Assembly: GCA_013178015.1 (NCBI GenBank)
Contig: JABLXR010000013.1
Span: 1 to 64,000, forward strand
Direction of reading: 5' to 3'
Source of the DNA: Anaerolineae bacterium
Lineage (GTDB): Bacteria > Chloroflexota > Anaerolineae > DRVO01
Length of the DNA: 64,000 nt
In this document: in pieces, positions 16,279-28,087 of the stretch
How the letters are laid out: each line of letters opens with the position of its first letter
Position numbering within the stretch: the first letter of the stretch is position 1
Notes under the pieces: model-generated
Databases searched by the model: none
What the model saw: only the letters and a program-made list of their open reading frames with translations
What the model was told of the DNA's origin: nothing
Made by a program: the position numbers and the translations under genes

Positions 16279-18432
16279 CTACCCCACGTATCCAAGGTTG
16301 CGCAGGCGCTCGGCCAGGGCCTGTTCCTCCTCTTCAGTGAGAGTGCCCTCGGAGCCGGCTTGGCCCTCCTGGGCTTCAGGGCGCCACTCCACCCTCTCCG
16401 CAGGGACCGGCTGAGGCTGGAAGCCCTCCGTGATGGCATCCCGGAGCACTTGCCCGTCCATGTGCCCCGGCACCGGCTCGCCCATCAGGTGCATGATGGT
16501 GGGCGCCAGGTCAACGATGCGGGCCCCCTCGATCCGGGCCCCGGCTCTGATGCCGCGCCCAAACGCCAGGAACACCCCGTCCATCCGGTGCGTGCCCGAT
16601 ATTCCGTGTCGGACCGGGTCAATAGTCCGGTTGCTGCCGAACTCGTACTCGCCGAAACCGAAGTACTCCAGCCTCCGGGGGATGAACAAGATGTCCGGCG
16701 CCCGGTCGGCCCGGTGGCCGGCGTAGATCTCCTCCCGGCGGTACACCGCCTCCACCACCTCTTCGCCGGTGTCGGGATCGCGCAGTTGCCCCAGTCGGGC
16801 GATCACGTCGTCGCGGACGCGCTCGTACTCCTCTCCGGGCGCCACGCACCCCTGAGGCTCCCGCCCGGCCAAGTTGATGTTGACCTGGCCCACGTTGCCC
16901 ACCGAGTAGGCCACGGTGCGGCTCCAGTCCACGTCCTCCAGAGAGAGAAACAGCGCCTTCATCAATCCCTGCCCCTGGCCCCGGACCACCTCTCGCTTTA
17001 GGCCACCCAGCCCCAGCCGCATCATCAGGTCGTAGGCGTTCATGGGAGTGAGCCCGTGACGGAACAGGGCCGCCTTAGCCCGCGCGTTCCAGGATGAGCG
17101 CACCTGCAGGAGACCCGACTCCATCAGCCAGTTGTTGACGTGGATGAACTTGTGGAAAGGACCTAGGCCGTGGTCCGACATGATGATCAGGGTGGTGTCC
17201 TCATCCAGCGTCTCCAGCAGGTGGCCTAAATAGCCATCTACCTGGCGGTAGTAGTCCCGAATGGCGTCCCCATATCGGGCTCTCTTGGCTGGGTCGTGCC
17301 TGGGATGGGCGGGGTCCATGTAGCGCCACATGGCATGCCCCACTGTGTCGGTCCCGTTGAAGACGACCATGGCGAAGTCCCAGTCTTCCCGTTCCCGGAG
17401 GTAGTCGAAGGTGCGACCTCTCAAGTGGGCGGCCCGGTGTAACCTCTCTAGGAAGGCATCCACCCCGGAATCGGAATACGCCTGGCCCGGGTCCGGGTAG
17501 AGGATATAGTCACCCACCTCCTGCACTATCTCGTCGTAGAGGCCCCTGGGGTAGGTGATGGGCACGGCGGTGCTGGGCGCCGGCATGCCCGAGACCAGCG
17601 CCCCATTGACGGGGGTGGGGGGATAGGTCATGGGCACGTTGAGCACACACACCCGCCTGCCGGCCTCACTGAGCAGGGAGTAGATGGTAGGTGCAGCGCA
17701 ATCGAGCGCCGTCACCGGGGCGAACCGGTAGGAGCCTTCCCGCCGGGCGATCCAGTCGTAGAGCCCGTGCCTCCCCGGGTTGGTGCCGGTGGCAAAGGAA
17801 GTCCAGGCGGGGGCCGTCATGGGCGGGATGGTGCTGCGCAGCGGTCCGTGAGCCCCTCCCTCCAGGATGCGGGCCAACGCGGGAAGGGCGCCGTCAGCCG
17901 CCCAGGGCCGGATCAGGTCGAAGGTGGCTCCGTCCAGCCCCACCACCAACACCCGCCCCCGCCCGGAGGAATGACTCGAGAGCGCCGGCCGAGGGAGGAC
18001 GATTCGCCGCCTCTGCTCCGCCTCCTCCGCGGACTCGACCGCCAAGCCCTCCTCGCCGGGCAGGTCCACGTCTTCGCCTAACACCCTGGCCTGTACCTGG
18101 CGCACCTGCCACTCCAGCAGCGTCACGGCCTGGGCCAGGTCCCGGACCCGGTCCGTCAGCCCGGTCATAACCACGCTGTGCGACATCAGGATGGCGAGGG
18201 CGAAGAGCAGGCCGAAGACCAGAACCAGGGTCGGCGGATAGGAAACGCCGAAGAGGGCGGCCAGGAACAGCGAGATGCCGCCGAAGACGGAGAGCAGGAG
18301 GATGGCCCCGCTGGCGGCCAGCCAAAGCAGGGCATACTCCTCGCGCAGCTTACGCCTGCGGACGAATTGAACGGTTACCATCACCAGCGCCAAGCTGATA
18401 ACGATAGCGGTGAGGCGCTGCTCTACGTGCAT
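16279..18432 (-). CDS. DUF2304 membrane domain fused to an AP-superfamily phosphodiesterase
   Basis: A 717-residue protein. Residues 1-115 match DUF2304: three hydrophobic segments with RRKLREEYALLWL and YPPTLVLVFGLLF, then a short coiled region. Residues about 165-640 are an AP-superfamily hydrolase with GLDGATFDLI, a Thr nucleophile in MTAPAWTSF, a D-x(3)-H (TDTVGH), SDHG and the late GTHR. The metal set is complete. The tail is E-rich and ends RLRNLGYVG. DUF2304 normally occurs as a small separate membrane protein beside a GT2 glycosyltransferase. Here a GT2 gene lies directly upstream and overlaps by 83 bp. The fusion therefore anchors the hydrolase to the membrane next to a lipid-linked sugar synthase. 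Start ATG follows AAGGGGGA. Confidence 0.85.
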   Translation of the reverse strand: MHVEQRLTAIVISLALVMVTVQFVRRRKLREEYALLWLAASGAILLLSVFGGISLFLAALFGVSYPPTLVLVFGLLFALAILMSHSVVMTGLTDRVRDLAQAVTLLEWQVRQVQARVLGEDVDLPGEEGLAVESAEEAEQRRRIVLPRPALSSHSSGRGRVLVVGLDGATFDLIRPWAADGALPALARILEGGAHGPLRSTIPPMTAPAWTSFATGTNPGRHGLYDWIARREGSYRFAPVTALDCAAPTIYSLLSEAGRRVCVLNVPMTYPPTPVNGALVSGMPAPSTAVPITYPRGLYDEIVQEVGDYILYPDPGQAYSDSGVDAFLERLHRAAHLRGRTFDYLREREDWDFAMVVFNGTDTVGHAMWRYMDPAHPRHDPAKRARYGDAIRDYYRQVDGYLGHLLETLDEDTTLIIMSDHGLGPFHKFIHVNNWLMESGLLQVRSSWNARAKAALFRHGLTPMNAYDLMMRLGLGGLKREVVRGQGQGLMKALFLSLEDVDWSRTVAYSVGNVGQVNINLAGREPQGCVAPGEEYERVRDDVIARLGQLRDPDTGEEVVEAVYRREEIYAGHRADRAPDILFIPRRLEYFGFGEYEFGSNRTIDPVRHGISGTHRMDGVFLAFGRGIRAGARIEGARIVDLAPTIMHLMGEPVPGHMDGQVLRDAITEGFQPQPVPAERVEWRPEAQEGQAGSEGTLTEEEEQALAERLRNLGYVG

Positions 18433-19204
18433 GGGTTCCCCCTTGCTCCACCCTGGGTATGTGCTTGACGGCGGTTAACAACACAGCCACTGACACTTTC
18501 AGAGCGTAATAGACGGAACGCCAGCTCCCTATGGAGCTGACCCCGGCCAGGCGTTCCTGCATCCTCACCGGCACTTCCTCGGTGGTGAGGCCGGCGCCGT
18601 GCAGGATGACGCGGCTCTCCACTTCGGGGTAGTCCTGGGGCATGTAACGGGCCAGCACCTCGACGGCGCGCCGGTTCATTGCGGTCAGGCCGGAGGTGGT
18701 GTCGGTGGCCTTGCGGCGGGTCAGTAGTGACACCTCCGCCGAGAAGACCCTGATGCCCAGCCGGCGTAGGGCCGGGATCTTCATGTCCGCACCCCCGTCC
18801 AGGAAGCGCGACCCGACGGCCACGTCCGTCCGTCCCTCCACCACCGGGGCCAACACCGAGGCTAGGTAGCGCGGGTCGTGCTGGCCGTCTCCGTCCATCC
18901 GCAGCACGTAGTCGTAGTGCATGCGCCGGGCGAATTTCAGCCCGGTCTGCACCGTGCCCCCGATCCCCAGGTTGAACGGGTGGCGCACCACGAAGGCTCC
19001 CGCCGAACGGGCCACTACCGCCGTACCATCGGCGGAGCCGTCGTCCACCACCAGTACGTCTGCACCCGGGAGAGCCTTGCGGGCGTCCCGCACCACCCCA
19101 GCTATGCAGGCCTCTTCGTTGTAGGCCGGGATGATGATGAGTAGCGAGCCGGGAGGCCATCGCCGGCGAACTCCGCTGGCCCTCGGATACTCAGCCACTT
19201 CCAT
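18350..19204 (-). CDS. GT2 glycosyltransferase (polyprenol-phosphate sugar type)
   Basis: A 284-residue family 2 glycosyltransferase. Motifs: IIIPAYNEE at the N-terminus, VVDDGSADGT, then LRMDGDGQHDP with the DxD-type metal site, and a C-terminal region with TDTTSGLTAMNRR. It resembles enzymes that transfer a sugar from a nucleotide donor to polyprenyl phosphate. I place the start at ATG 19204 because AGAGGAGG lies eight bases upstream; a longer frame upstream would overlap the previous gene. The 3' end overlaps the DUF2304-AP gene by 83 bp, an unusually long overlap that suggests coupled expression with the DUF2304 domain, its usual partner. Confidence 0.85.
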   Translation of the reverse strand: MEVAEYPRASGVRRRWPPGSLLIIIPAYNEEACIAGVVRDARKALPGADVLVVDDGSADGTAVVARSAGAFVVRHPFNLGIGGTVQTGLKFARRMHYDYVLRMDGDGQHDPRYLASVLAPVVEGRTDVAVGSRFLDGGADMKIPALRRLGIRVFSAEVSLLTRRKATDTTSGLTAMNRRAVEVLARYMPQDYPEVESRVILHGAGLTTEEVPVRMQERLAGVSSIGSWRSVYYALKVSVAVLLTAVKHIPRVEQGGTHARRAAPHRYRYQLGAGDGNRSIRPQA

Positions 19205-19221
19205 TCTAGGTCCTCCTCTAA

Positions 19222-22200
19222 CTACATCAGTGACACAATCACAGGCCGGTACACAGGCCGCCCGCTCCACCTGGTGCCTGTAGTCGCCTCCGGCGCACTG
19301 GTCTCAGTCGGGATGGCCTCGACAGTCGGCGTCTGGCTGGGGACAGGCTCCGGCGTAGGCGTGTCGGTCGGCATTTCGGTCGCTGTCTCCGTGGCAGTCG
19401 GTTCACCCGTCGGAGTGCCGGTAGCCGTGGGCTCTGCCGTCGGCGTATCCGTGGCGGTGGGCTCCGGAGTGGGCGTCTCCGTCGGCGTCGGCTCGGGCGT
19501 CGCCGTGTCGGTCGCTGTAGGCTCAGCAGTAGGCGTGTCGGTGGGTTCCACCGTGGCCGTCGCAGTTGCGGTGGGCTCGACTGTCGGCGTCTGGGTAGGC
19601 GTGGGCTGCGGGGTGGGCGTAGGAGTCTCCGTCGGCGTCGGCTCCACAGTAGGCGTCTGGGTGTGAGTGGGCTCGGCAGTCGGGGTATCGGTGGGCGTGG
19701 GCTCCAGCGTCGGGGTAGGCGTGGCGCCCGGCGTGCCCCACTCCTCGAACATGACGTCGCTGCCACTCACCGCCCGCCAGCCTTGACCCCCGTCCCAGGA
19801 GTACAACGCCGTGCCCCCACCGTAGGGCGGATCGCTCCGATCCCACCGCACAAACAGCCGATTGCCGGCATCGCCCCCAGGTACCGCGATGGTGAGGACG
19901 TACTGAGTGCCCGCCTGAAGCCCCACCGGCGTCAGGCTCACCGAATACCACTCACCCAAGGTGCTGGTGGTGATGGCAGAGGTGTCCAAGGTGCCACTGG
20001 ACAGTGACGATCCCGTGGGCATGCCATTCCCACCCGCCGCCCTGATGGCCACCGTGGCCGGCCCCGGACTGCCCTGACGGTACAGCTTCAGCCGCACCAG
20101 GCTCACCGTGTGAGCCTGAGCAGGGGTGAAGGACTGCCCCACCACCATGGCCCCATCCGCCCGGATGCTCCCATCGTCGCCCTGGTTCAAATGCTCATAT
20201 AGCCCCAGCTCGGGCACCACCGTAGGCTCCGTGGTCGCGGTGGCCGTCGCCGTCGCCGTAGCGGTCGGCCCGCTGGTTGCCGTGGCAGTCCCGGTCGGCG
20301 TGGCCGTCGCGGTCGTGGTCGCGGTAGCCGTCGGAGTGGGCTCCACTGTAGGGGTCTCAGTTGGAGTGGGCTCGGCAGTGGGCGTGTCCGTGGGAGTCGG
20401 TGCCGTTGTGGAAGTATAAGTCGGGGTCGGCGTGCCGGTCGGAGTGGGCTCCGACGTATGCGTTTCGGTGGGAGTGGGCTGGACCGTGGCGGTCTCTGTC
20501 GGGCTCTCCGTGGCGGTGGCAGAGGGGGTAGGGGTAGGCCCAGCGGCTACATCCACCCAGATCGGACTCGACCAGGCCATCACGTCCCGGCCCGCTACCT
20601 GGTTGGCCTGCCGCAGCCGCACATAGTACATCGAGTCCCCACTGTACCCTTCGTCAACCAAGCTGAACTCTACGTCCCGAACCCCAGCCGTCTCCCGATG
20701 GATCACGCTGTAGCCGGTACCGTCGTACTTGAGCACCTCCACCCAGTCTACGACGTCGGTACCGTAGACCCGGACGTTGATCTCGGGGCTATGCGGCAAC
20801 GAGACGCCGTACTCCTCCCCCATCCGATGCCCGTCCGCCGTGAAATGGAGGATGATGCGTTCCCCCGTGGTCCCGTAGCTGTGCCGCGAGGCGATGGCGT
20901 CGAAGACCCCCTCCCGCGTGAGCGAAGAGGCGTACACCGCCGCCAGCCCGTACCCCGTCCGACCGGGCCTCCCCCAGTGCTCATCCGAACTGGCAATCAC
21001 CCCCAGCCGCTGCCCCGCCGCCCACGCATCCTGAGCATAGTAGGGACCGGGCATGCTCCGGTAGGTGTGCACGTTCTCAGCCGACAAGGGATGGCTCGGG
21101 TCGTAGTACTCCCACAGCCCCTTCACCTGATAGATCTCCAGAGAACGCTGGAAGGTGGTGTTGACGTACTCCCACGACGTCGCCGTGTTGGAGGCGGCGC
21201 TCTCCATCCCCATGTGGTGCGGCAGCGTCAGCGCCGGCGTGCCGTTGCCCGCCAGCGCCCCCCACAAGGCCTCTATGGTGGTGTAGCTCCTGGCTCCGAA
21301 GAAGGGCTGCTGTCCCTCCCGGTAGATCACCGTCCGGTGCCCCTGAAGCGTCTGGTCCACCGACCACTCGTAGGAACAGAACGTGACGAACTCACCCGGG
21401 GCGTACGCCCCCTCCACTACCGCCGTCTGCTCCCCCCACTCCGCCAAGGTCAAGGGCGCCTTGGTGTTCCCGGCGTGGTCCAGAAACCCCATGAAGTGCA
21501 ACCCCGATACCTCCCGACCATACCGTATCTCGCTCTGAGCATCGCCGTAACCCTCCGGGCTGGCGTCCGTGTGCACATGGGTGTCCCCCCAGTACAGCCG
21601 CACCAGGGGCTCCCCATCCACCACCTCAATGGGGTTGCTCCAGGCCGAGCGCACCCCATCGCTCACCTGGAACCGATGCACCCCGGGAGTGTTCAGGATG
21701 GCAGAAAACACCCACACCCCCGCCTCGGCCTCGCTGAAGGTGTGCCCCCCCGGATACTCGGCGGCCACATCGTCGCAGCTCAGCGTCACCGTCCCCCGAT
21801 AGAGGGACGAGTTGTTGTCCAGGGCATCCAGGGCCACCACCCGCACCAGTACCGCCTCCCCCGCTCGCACCAACGAGGGCGCAATGGCTCGCAGGTAGCT
21901 CGCCTGCCCACCCCTGGTCTCTAGAATGGGCAGCTCGGGCAGCATCTGGTACTCCCCCGTCCCCAGCACGTCCACCGCTACCCACACCCGCTCCCGCGCC
22001 ACTGCCTGGCTGGCCAGTATGCCCATGCCCCCCGCAGAAGTGTCCCCGAAAACGAAGCTCACGGTGTCGCCGGGCTGTAGAGAAGCCCCCTCCACCGTGA
22101 TGGTTGTGGTGAAGTCCTGGAAGTCTACGTCCTGGGGCACTATGTCCTCGCGCGTCACCACCAGGCTAAGGAGGGCATCAGGATTGGATGCAGTGGCGCT

Positions 22201-22494
22201 CACGTAGTAGGGCCCCGAGGGGTCCCACAGCTGGGGATAGAGGGCAGACTTGTGGTAGCTCTTGGGAAACTGCACCCGCAGCGACCCGCCCTGGGCCAGC
22301 CCCGCCTCCCCTACCGTATACACCAGGGTGATGCTGCCCCAGGTCTGGGCCAACATGTACTCGGGGGTGACGTAGGCCGAGCCCAGATCGGCGGCCTGTA
22401 CCGGGCGGAGATCTGCAACAGGGAGCAGAATGACCGCAACGGCCAACAGCAGCACCCGAGCGCCCCTGAGCAGGGGACTTATGACGCTGAACAT
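19222..22494 (-). CDS. Exported DUF3604/PHP-like metal-dependent protein with Thr/Pro linkers
   Basis: 1090 residues. A Sec signal peptide (about 1-34, cleavage after VQA) is followed by beta-rich domains (36-295) and a PHP-like DUF3604 domain at about 300-640. That domain has the metal motifs [21 protein letters not shown] and SSDEHWGR. The family is probably a metal-dependent phosphoesterase or hydrolase. A Thr/Pro/Glu linker (about 650-757), a beta-sandwich-like domain (758-915), a second Thr/Pro linker (920-1070) and a short tail ending YRPVIVSLM follow. The tail resembles the hydrophobic C-terminal motif seen on other Chloroflexota exported proteins and may be a sorting or anchoring signal (inference). 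A strong SD, GGAGGAGAGG, precedes ATG 22494. Confidence 0.82.
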   Translation of the reverse strand: MFSVISPLLRGARVLLLAVAVILLPVADLRPVQAADLGSAYVTPEYMLAQTWGSITLVYTVGEAGLAQGGSLRVQFPKSYHKSALYPQLWDPSGPYYVSATASNPDALLSLVVTREDIVPQDVDFQDFTTTITVEGASLQPGDTVSFVFGDTSAGGMGILASQAVARERVWVAVDVLGTGEYQMLPELPILETRGGQASYLRAIAPSLVRAGEAVLVRVVALDALDNNSSLYRGTVTLSCDDVAAEYPGGHTFSEAEAGVWVFSAILNTPGVHRFQVSDGVRSAWSNPIEVVDGEPLVRLYWGDTHVHTDASPEGYGDAQSEIRYGREVSGLHFMGFLDHAGNTKAPLTLAEWGEQTAVVEGAYAPGEFVTFCSYEWSVDQTLQGHRTVIYREGQQPFFGARSYTTIEALWGALAGNGTPALTLPHHMGMESAASNTATSWEYVNTTFQRSLEIYQVKGLWEYYDPSHPLSAENVHTYRSMPGPYYAQDAWAAGQRLGVIASSDEHWGRPGRTGYGLAAVYASSLTREGVFDAIASRHSYGTTGERIILHFTADGHRMGEEYGVSLPHSPEINVRVYGTDVVDWVEVLKYDGTGYSVIHRETAGVRDVEFSLVDEGYSGDSMYYVRLRQANQVAGRDVMAWSSPIWVDVAAGPTPTPSATATESPTETATVQPTPTETHTSEPTPTGTPTPTYTSTTAPTPTDTPTAEPTPTETPTVEPTPTATATTTATATPTGTATATSGPTATATATATATTEPTVVPELGLYEHLNQGDDGSIRADGAMVVGQSFTPAQAHTVSLVRLKLYRQGSPGPATVAIRAAGGNGMPTGSSLSSGTLDTSAITTSTLGEWYSVSLTPVGLQAGTQYVLTIAVPGGDAGNRLFVRWDRSDPPYGGGTALYSWDGGQGWRAVSGSDVMFEEWGTPGATPTPTLEPTPTDTPTAEPTHTQTPTVEPTPTETPTPTPQPTPTQTPTVEPTATATATVEPTDTPTAEPTATDTATPEPTPTETPTPEPTATDTPTAEPTATGTPTGEPTATETATEMPTDTPTPEPVPSQTPTVEAIPTETSAPEATTGTRWSGRPVYRPVIVSLM

Positions 22495-22557
22495 AACCTC
22501 TCCTCCACCAGCGCACGGCGGACCAGTCGCATCGGCACGACGCCACCGCGTTGCCGA

Positions 22558-23925
22558 TTACACCAACGGCGTGCCGTCCAGGCCCGCCGGAGCGGGGACG
22601 TCCATCAGCTCTAGGACGGTAGGCGTCACGTCCACCAGATCGGCACTCTCGCGCCTCGCCCCGCCGGCGCTCAGGTAGACGAACGCGTCGTCGTAGCTGT
22701 GCATTCCCACCAGAGCCCCATCGCGTCCGGTCAGCGACTCGCGGTAGAAGGCTCCCTTGGGGTCGTAGCCCTCTCTGGGAGCCAGTATGATGTCGGCGGC
22801 CTGCTCTACGTAGGGGCCCGAGTAGATCTCCTCCCGCCGATAGGCCCGCACCACCGGACGCACCGGCCCATCGCCGTCGCCGATCTCCAGGGCCTCGGCG
22901 GCCTCGATCAGCTCCGTCCGGGCCCGCTCGTAGTCCTCGCCGGGCGACACCCTGCCGTCCCGCTCCCTCCCCTTGAGGTTGACGAAGATGCGGGCCGGGT
23001 CCATCCCGTAAGCCACCGACTGTGGGTCCAGGTCGGCAATGCTGCGCGCAGGGGTCTGGGCGTAGCGTAGGTAGCCGGAGCCGGCCAGCCAGTGGTTGTA
23101 GTAGACCTCCTGGCGGATGGCGCAGGCGCCGTGGTCGGAGAGGACCACCAGGACGTCATCGTCGCCCAGCCGCTCCAGCACCTGGCCCAGAAACCGATCC
23201 GCTCTACCGTAGATGCTCAGGAAAGCCGGCGACTGCACCGGCCCGTCTTCGCTCACCTCGTCGAAGAAGAAGTGATGCAGCCGATCCGTCTCCATCAGCA
23301 CGCCCAGGAACAGGTCCCAGGGCTGGCTGTCCATCAGGTACAGGAAGGCCTGCGTCCGCTTCTCCAGCGCGTCCTCCAGGTCCTCGAGAGCCTGGCGGCG
23401 GCCCGCCCTAGCCGTCTTGGCGTCGCTATCTATGCGGTAGCCCATCTCCCCCAGCCGGGGCAGGAGGCCAGTAGGGTAGACCGCCCGCTCGTTGAGGGTG
23501 GGGGCCAGGAAGCCGGCCACCAGGACCCCGTTCACCGGACGTACGGGATAGGTCACTGGCACGTTCAGCACCACCACCTGCCTGCCCGCCTGCCCGACCA
23601 CGTCCCAGAGCGAGGGCCATTTCACCTTGTCGGAGAGGGGAATGAAAGGCTTCAGGGTGTCCGGATGGCGATCCACAAACCCGAAGACGCCATGCTTGCC
23701 CGGGTTGACCCCCGTCTGCAAGGTAGTCCAGGCTACGGACGAGACCCAGGGGTGGACGCTGCGCATGCGCATTAGGTTGCCCTCTCGGGCCAACCGGGCG
23801 AAGTTGGGCATGGCGCCCTGGGCCAACAGCCGGAGCAGCAGCCCGTGGGGCGTCCCGTCCAGGCCGATACAGCAGACCCGGCGCCTGGCCCGGGGGCGTC
23901 GTAGGCGCTGCAGCAGGCTCATCAC
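22558..23925 (-). CDS. AP-superfamily phosphodiesterase
   Basis: A 455-residue member of the type I phosphodiesterase/nucleotide pyrophosphatase group. Motifs: CIGLDGTPHG (first Asp), a nucleophile region HPWVSSVAWTT in which the usual Thr appears to be Ser, the D-x(3)-H ligand pair in TDRLHHFFF, LSDHGACA, and the late His in GMHSYDD. All metal ligands appear present. It lacks the LGY tail of its three paralogues. The start overlaps the stop of the upstream AP gene by four bases (ATGA). The substrate is unknown: a nucleotide, a phospholipid head group or a glycan-linked phosphodiester or sulfate are all possible within this superfamily. Confidence 0.82.
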   Translation of the reverse strand: MMSLLQRLRRPRARRRVCCIGLDGTPHGLLLRLLAQGAMPNFARLAREGNLMRMRSVHPWVSSVAWTTLQTGVNPGKHGVFGFVDRHPDTLKPFIPLSDKVKWPSLWDVVGQAGRQVVVLNVPVTYPVRPVNGVLVAGFLAPTLNERAVYPTGLLPRLGEMGYRIDSDAKTARAGRRQALEDLEDALEKRTQAFLYLMDSQPWDLFLGVLMETDRLHHFFFDEVSEDGPVQSPAFLSIYGRADRFLGQVLERLGDDDVLVVLSDHGACAIRQEVYYNHWLAGSGYLRYAQTPARSIADLDPQSVAYGMDPARIFVNLKGRERDGRVSPGEDYERARTELIEAAEALEIGDGDGPVRPVVRAYRREEIYSGPYVEQAADIILAPREGYDPKGAFYRESLTGRDGALVGMHSYDDAFVYLSAGGARRESADLVDVTPTVLELMDVPAPAGLDGTPLV

Positions 23926-25460
23926 AGATACCCCAGGTCCGCCAGATGATCGGATATCTGGCGTTCCTCTTCCTCGGTGTACCCTGAGCCGTCGCGCCCC
24001 TCCGACTCAGATGGGCACGTTCCCGGGCCAGGGTCGCCCTCAGGTGCCTCGGCGGCACGAGGCTGGATGACGGGGGCGCCCACCATATCGGCAGGCACCT
24101 CCAGGCCCAACCACGTCAGCAGGGTGGGCGCCACGTGCTCGATGTGTAGGCCGGCCATCTCGCGGCCCCCGAGCGACGCTTCCGGGTCGCGCATGATGCA
24201 GAGGCCGAAGCGCGAGTGGTTGGCGTCGTCCGGCCCGGTGTCGTTTTCGACCGTGTACACGTCCCCGTGACCGATGCTGCCCACGGAGCGCCACGCCAGC
24301 CCGCCGAAGTAGACGATCAGGTCGGGGGCAATGCCGTTCACCTCCCGGTACACTTCCTCTGGCTTGAGGGCTACAGTGCCCAGAGGGCGCCCGTCCGGCC
24401 CCGCAGTGTGCTCCAGGGCAGCTTTGAGCCGGTCGCGCTCCTCTTCGTACCGATCGGCCGGGATGATCCCTTCGGGCTCTCTGCCGGCAACGTTCATGAA
24501 CACGCGGGCGTAGTAGCCACCGCTCCCCCAGGCGCGGGTGCGAGGCCAGTCTATCCGGCACTGCTTGAGCTCGACGGCGCCCTCCGGCCGGTCGGCCAGC
24601 GCCAAGTAGCCCTCCCGTATCAACCACTCGTTGACAGCGAAGCCGCCCTCCATCCGCTGGGCTCCGTGATCCGAGACCACCATCACCCAGGCGTCATCGC
24701 CCACCAACTCCAGCAACTCGCCGATCCGGCGATCCACGTACACGTAGTAGTCCCGGATAGCGTGCTGGAACCGGTGGCCCGGCTGGAAGCGCGGGTCGCG
24801 GTGGTCCATGAAGCTCCAGAACCCGTGGTGGATGCGGTCAATGCCCATCTCCACCAGCATGAAGAAGTCCCAGGGCTTGCTGCTGGCCAGGTGCCGTATC
24901 ACCCGCCACCGCTTGTCCGTCATCCGGTAGATGGACTCCAGCAGCCCATCCTTGTCTTCCGTGCGGAAGTCGCGCACGTCGAACTCGTAGGGCTCCCCCT
25001 GGAGCAGCTCACCCACTTCATCGGCAAGTTCGGCCGGCCGGGCCCAATCACTGGCCCCCGGCGGGGTCAGGAAGTCGCTGATGGCCCAGCCTGTCACCGA
25101 AGGAAGGGGATAGGTCTGAGGCACTCCCACGAGCACCGAGCGCAGGCCCGCCCGCTCCGCCAGGTCCCACACTCGGGGCGCCTTCACGGCGGTGGAGTTG
25201 GCGATACGCATGCCGTCGTAGGAGTAGTCGGCCCGGTTGCGGAACCCGTAGAAGCCCAGCTGCCCGGGATCCCGGCTGGACATCATCGAGCTCCAGGCGG
25301 GTACGGTTATGGGCGGGTGGCACGTCTCCAGGGGACCGTAAGCTCCCGACTCCATCAGGCGGCGAAGGTTGGGCAGATCCTCCCGCCAGGCACCGAAAAC
25401 CAGGCCGGGATCGGCACAGTCGAGGCCGATCACCAGCACCCGTCGTTCGCGGCCGGCCAT
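23922..25460 (-). CDS. AP-superfamily phosphodiesterase
   Basis: A 512-residue AP-superfamily protein. Motifs: VIGLDCADPGLV (first Asp), nucleophile Thr in ITVPAWSSM, IDRIHHGFW (D-x(3)-H), VSDHGAQRM and NHSRFG (late His), so the full metal set is retained. The tail carries EEEERQISDHLADLGYL. No signal peptide is visible, so it is either cytoplasmic or loosely membrane-associated. It starts one base after the sulfate-activation gene ends, with its SD (GGAGGAG) inside that gene's last codons. This tight link to PAPS synthesis hints that its substrate may be sulfated or derived from PAPS, but this is inference. Confidence 0.82.
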   Translation of the reverse strand: MAGRERRVLVIGLDCADPGLVFGAWREDLPNLRRLMESGAYGPLETCHPPITVPAWSSMMSSRDPGQLGFYGFRNRADYSYDGMRIANSTAVKAPRVWDLAERAGLRSVLVGVPQTYPLPSVTGWAISDFLTPPGASDWARPAELADEVGELLQGEPYEFDVRDFRTEDKDGLLESIYRMTDKRWRVIRHLASSKPWDFFMLVEMGIDRIHHGFWSFMDHRDPRFQPGHRFQHAIRDYYVYVDRRIGELLELVGDDAWVMVVSDHGAQRMEGGFAVNEWLIREGYLALADRPEGAVELKQCRIDWPRTRAWGSGGYYARVFMNVAGREPEGIIPADRYEEERDRLKAALEHTAGPDGRPLGTVALKPEEVYREVNGIAPDLIVYFGGLAWRSVGSIGHGDVYTVENDTGPDDANHSRFGLCIMRDPEASLGGREMAGLHIEHVAPTLLTWLGLEVPADMVGAPVIQPRAAEAPEGDPGPGTCPSESEGRDGSGYTEEEERQISDHLADLGYL

Positions 25461-25461
25461 C

Positions 25462-27261
<1,800 letters not shown>

Positions 27262-27322
27262 TCAAGTCCTGTTCGCCCGTCTCCGAGGTTGCCCTCGTTA
27301 GCTAGCGCCAGGCTAGGGTAGT

Positions 27323-28087
27323 CTAGGTTCCGGCAAGTAGGGCTGCCACCACGGGGGTGGTGCCGATGGTGCGCAGGCTCAGGACGAGAATCACCACGCC
27401 AACAGCGGCCATCAGCGCCCGGGCAGGGACGCGGCTGCAGGCGAGCGCCGCCAAGGGCGCCGCCACCACCCCACCCAGCAGCAGACCAAGCGTCACCTGC
27501 CATCCCGTCAAGCCGATGGCCAGAAGAAAGGTCACCGACTGAGCCAAGGTGACGAAGAACTCGCTCGAGTTCACCGAGCCGATGGTCTTTCGCGGCGAGC
27601 CACCCCGGGCCACTAGGGTCGAGGTGACGATGGGGCCCCAGCCCCCTCCACCGATGGCATCACAGAGGCCGCCCAGAAGACCCAGCGGCACCACTCCCGC
27701 GCCGAGATTCGGCCTGGGCTGGTAGCGCCGCAGTGCCTTCACCAGGATGAGCAACCCCATGGCCGCCAAGTAGACGGCCACCACAGGGCGGATGACATCG
27801 GTCGGCACCGAGACCAGTATGTACGCCCCTATCACACCTCCCAGCACCCCTGGCGCCAGCAGGCGCCAGAACAGCGCCCGATCCACGTTGCCGAGTCGCC
27901 AGTGGGAAACCCCGGAGACGGCCGTGGTGAAGACCTCAGCGGTATGAACGCTGGCGCTGGCCGCCGCCGGCGGCACTCCCATAGCCAGCAAGAAGGTGGT
28001 ACAGGTGACTCCGTACGCCATGCCCAGCGCGCCGTCAACCATTTGGGCCAGAAAGCCAACAACTGCAGCAATAACCACGGTCTCCAT
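27323..28087 (-). CDS. TauE/SafE (TSUP) family permease
   Basis: A 254-residue membrane protein with about eight hydrophobic segments. The N-terminal AAVVGFLAQMVDGALGMAYG and the internal GLLGGLCDAIGGGGWGP are the two diagnostic TSUP half-repeats. The family moves sulfite, sulfoacetate or other sulfur and carbon anions across the inner membrane. Its place 79 bp upstream of the ATP sulfurylase/APS kinase gene supports a sulfur anion, probably sulfate uptake or sulfite export. As first gene of the unit it is preceded by a 310-nt leader from the promoter at 28406-28434. Confidence 0.88.
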   Translation of the reverse strand: METVVIAAVVGFLAQMVDGALGMAYGVTCTTFLLAMGVPPAAASASVHTAEVFTTAVSGVSHWRLGNVDRALFWRLLAPGVLGGVIGAYILVSVPTDVIRPVVAVYLAAMGLLILVKALRRYQPRPNLGAGVVPLGLLGGLCDAIGGGGWGPIVTSTLVARGGSPRKTIGSVNSSEFFVTLAQSVTFLLAIGLTGWQVTLGLLLGGVVAAPLAALACSRVPARALMAAVGVVILVLSLRTIGTTPVVAALLAGT

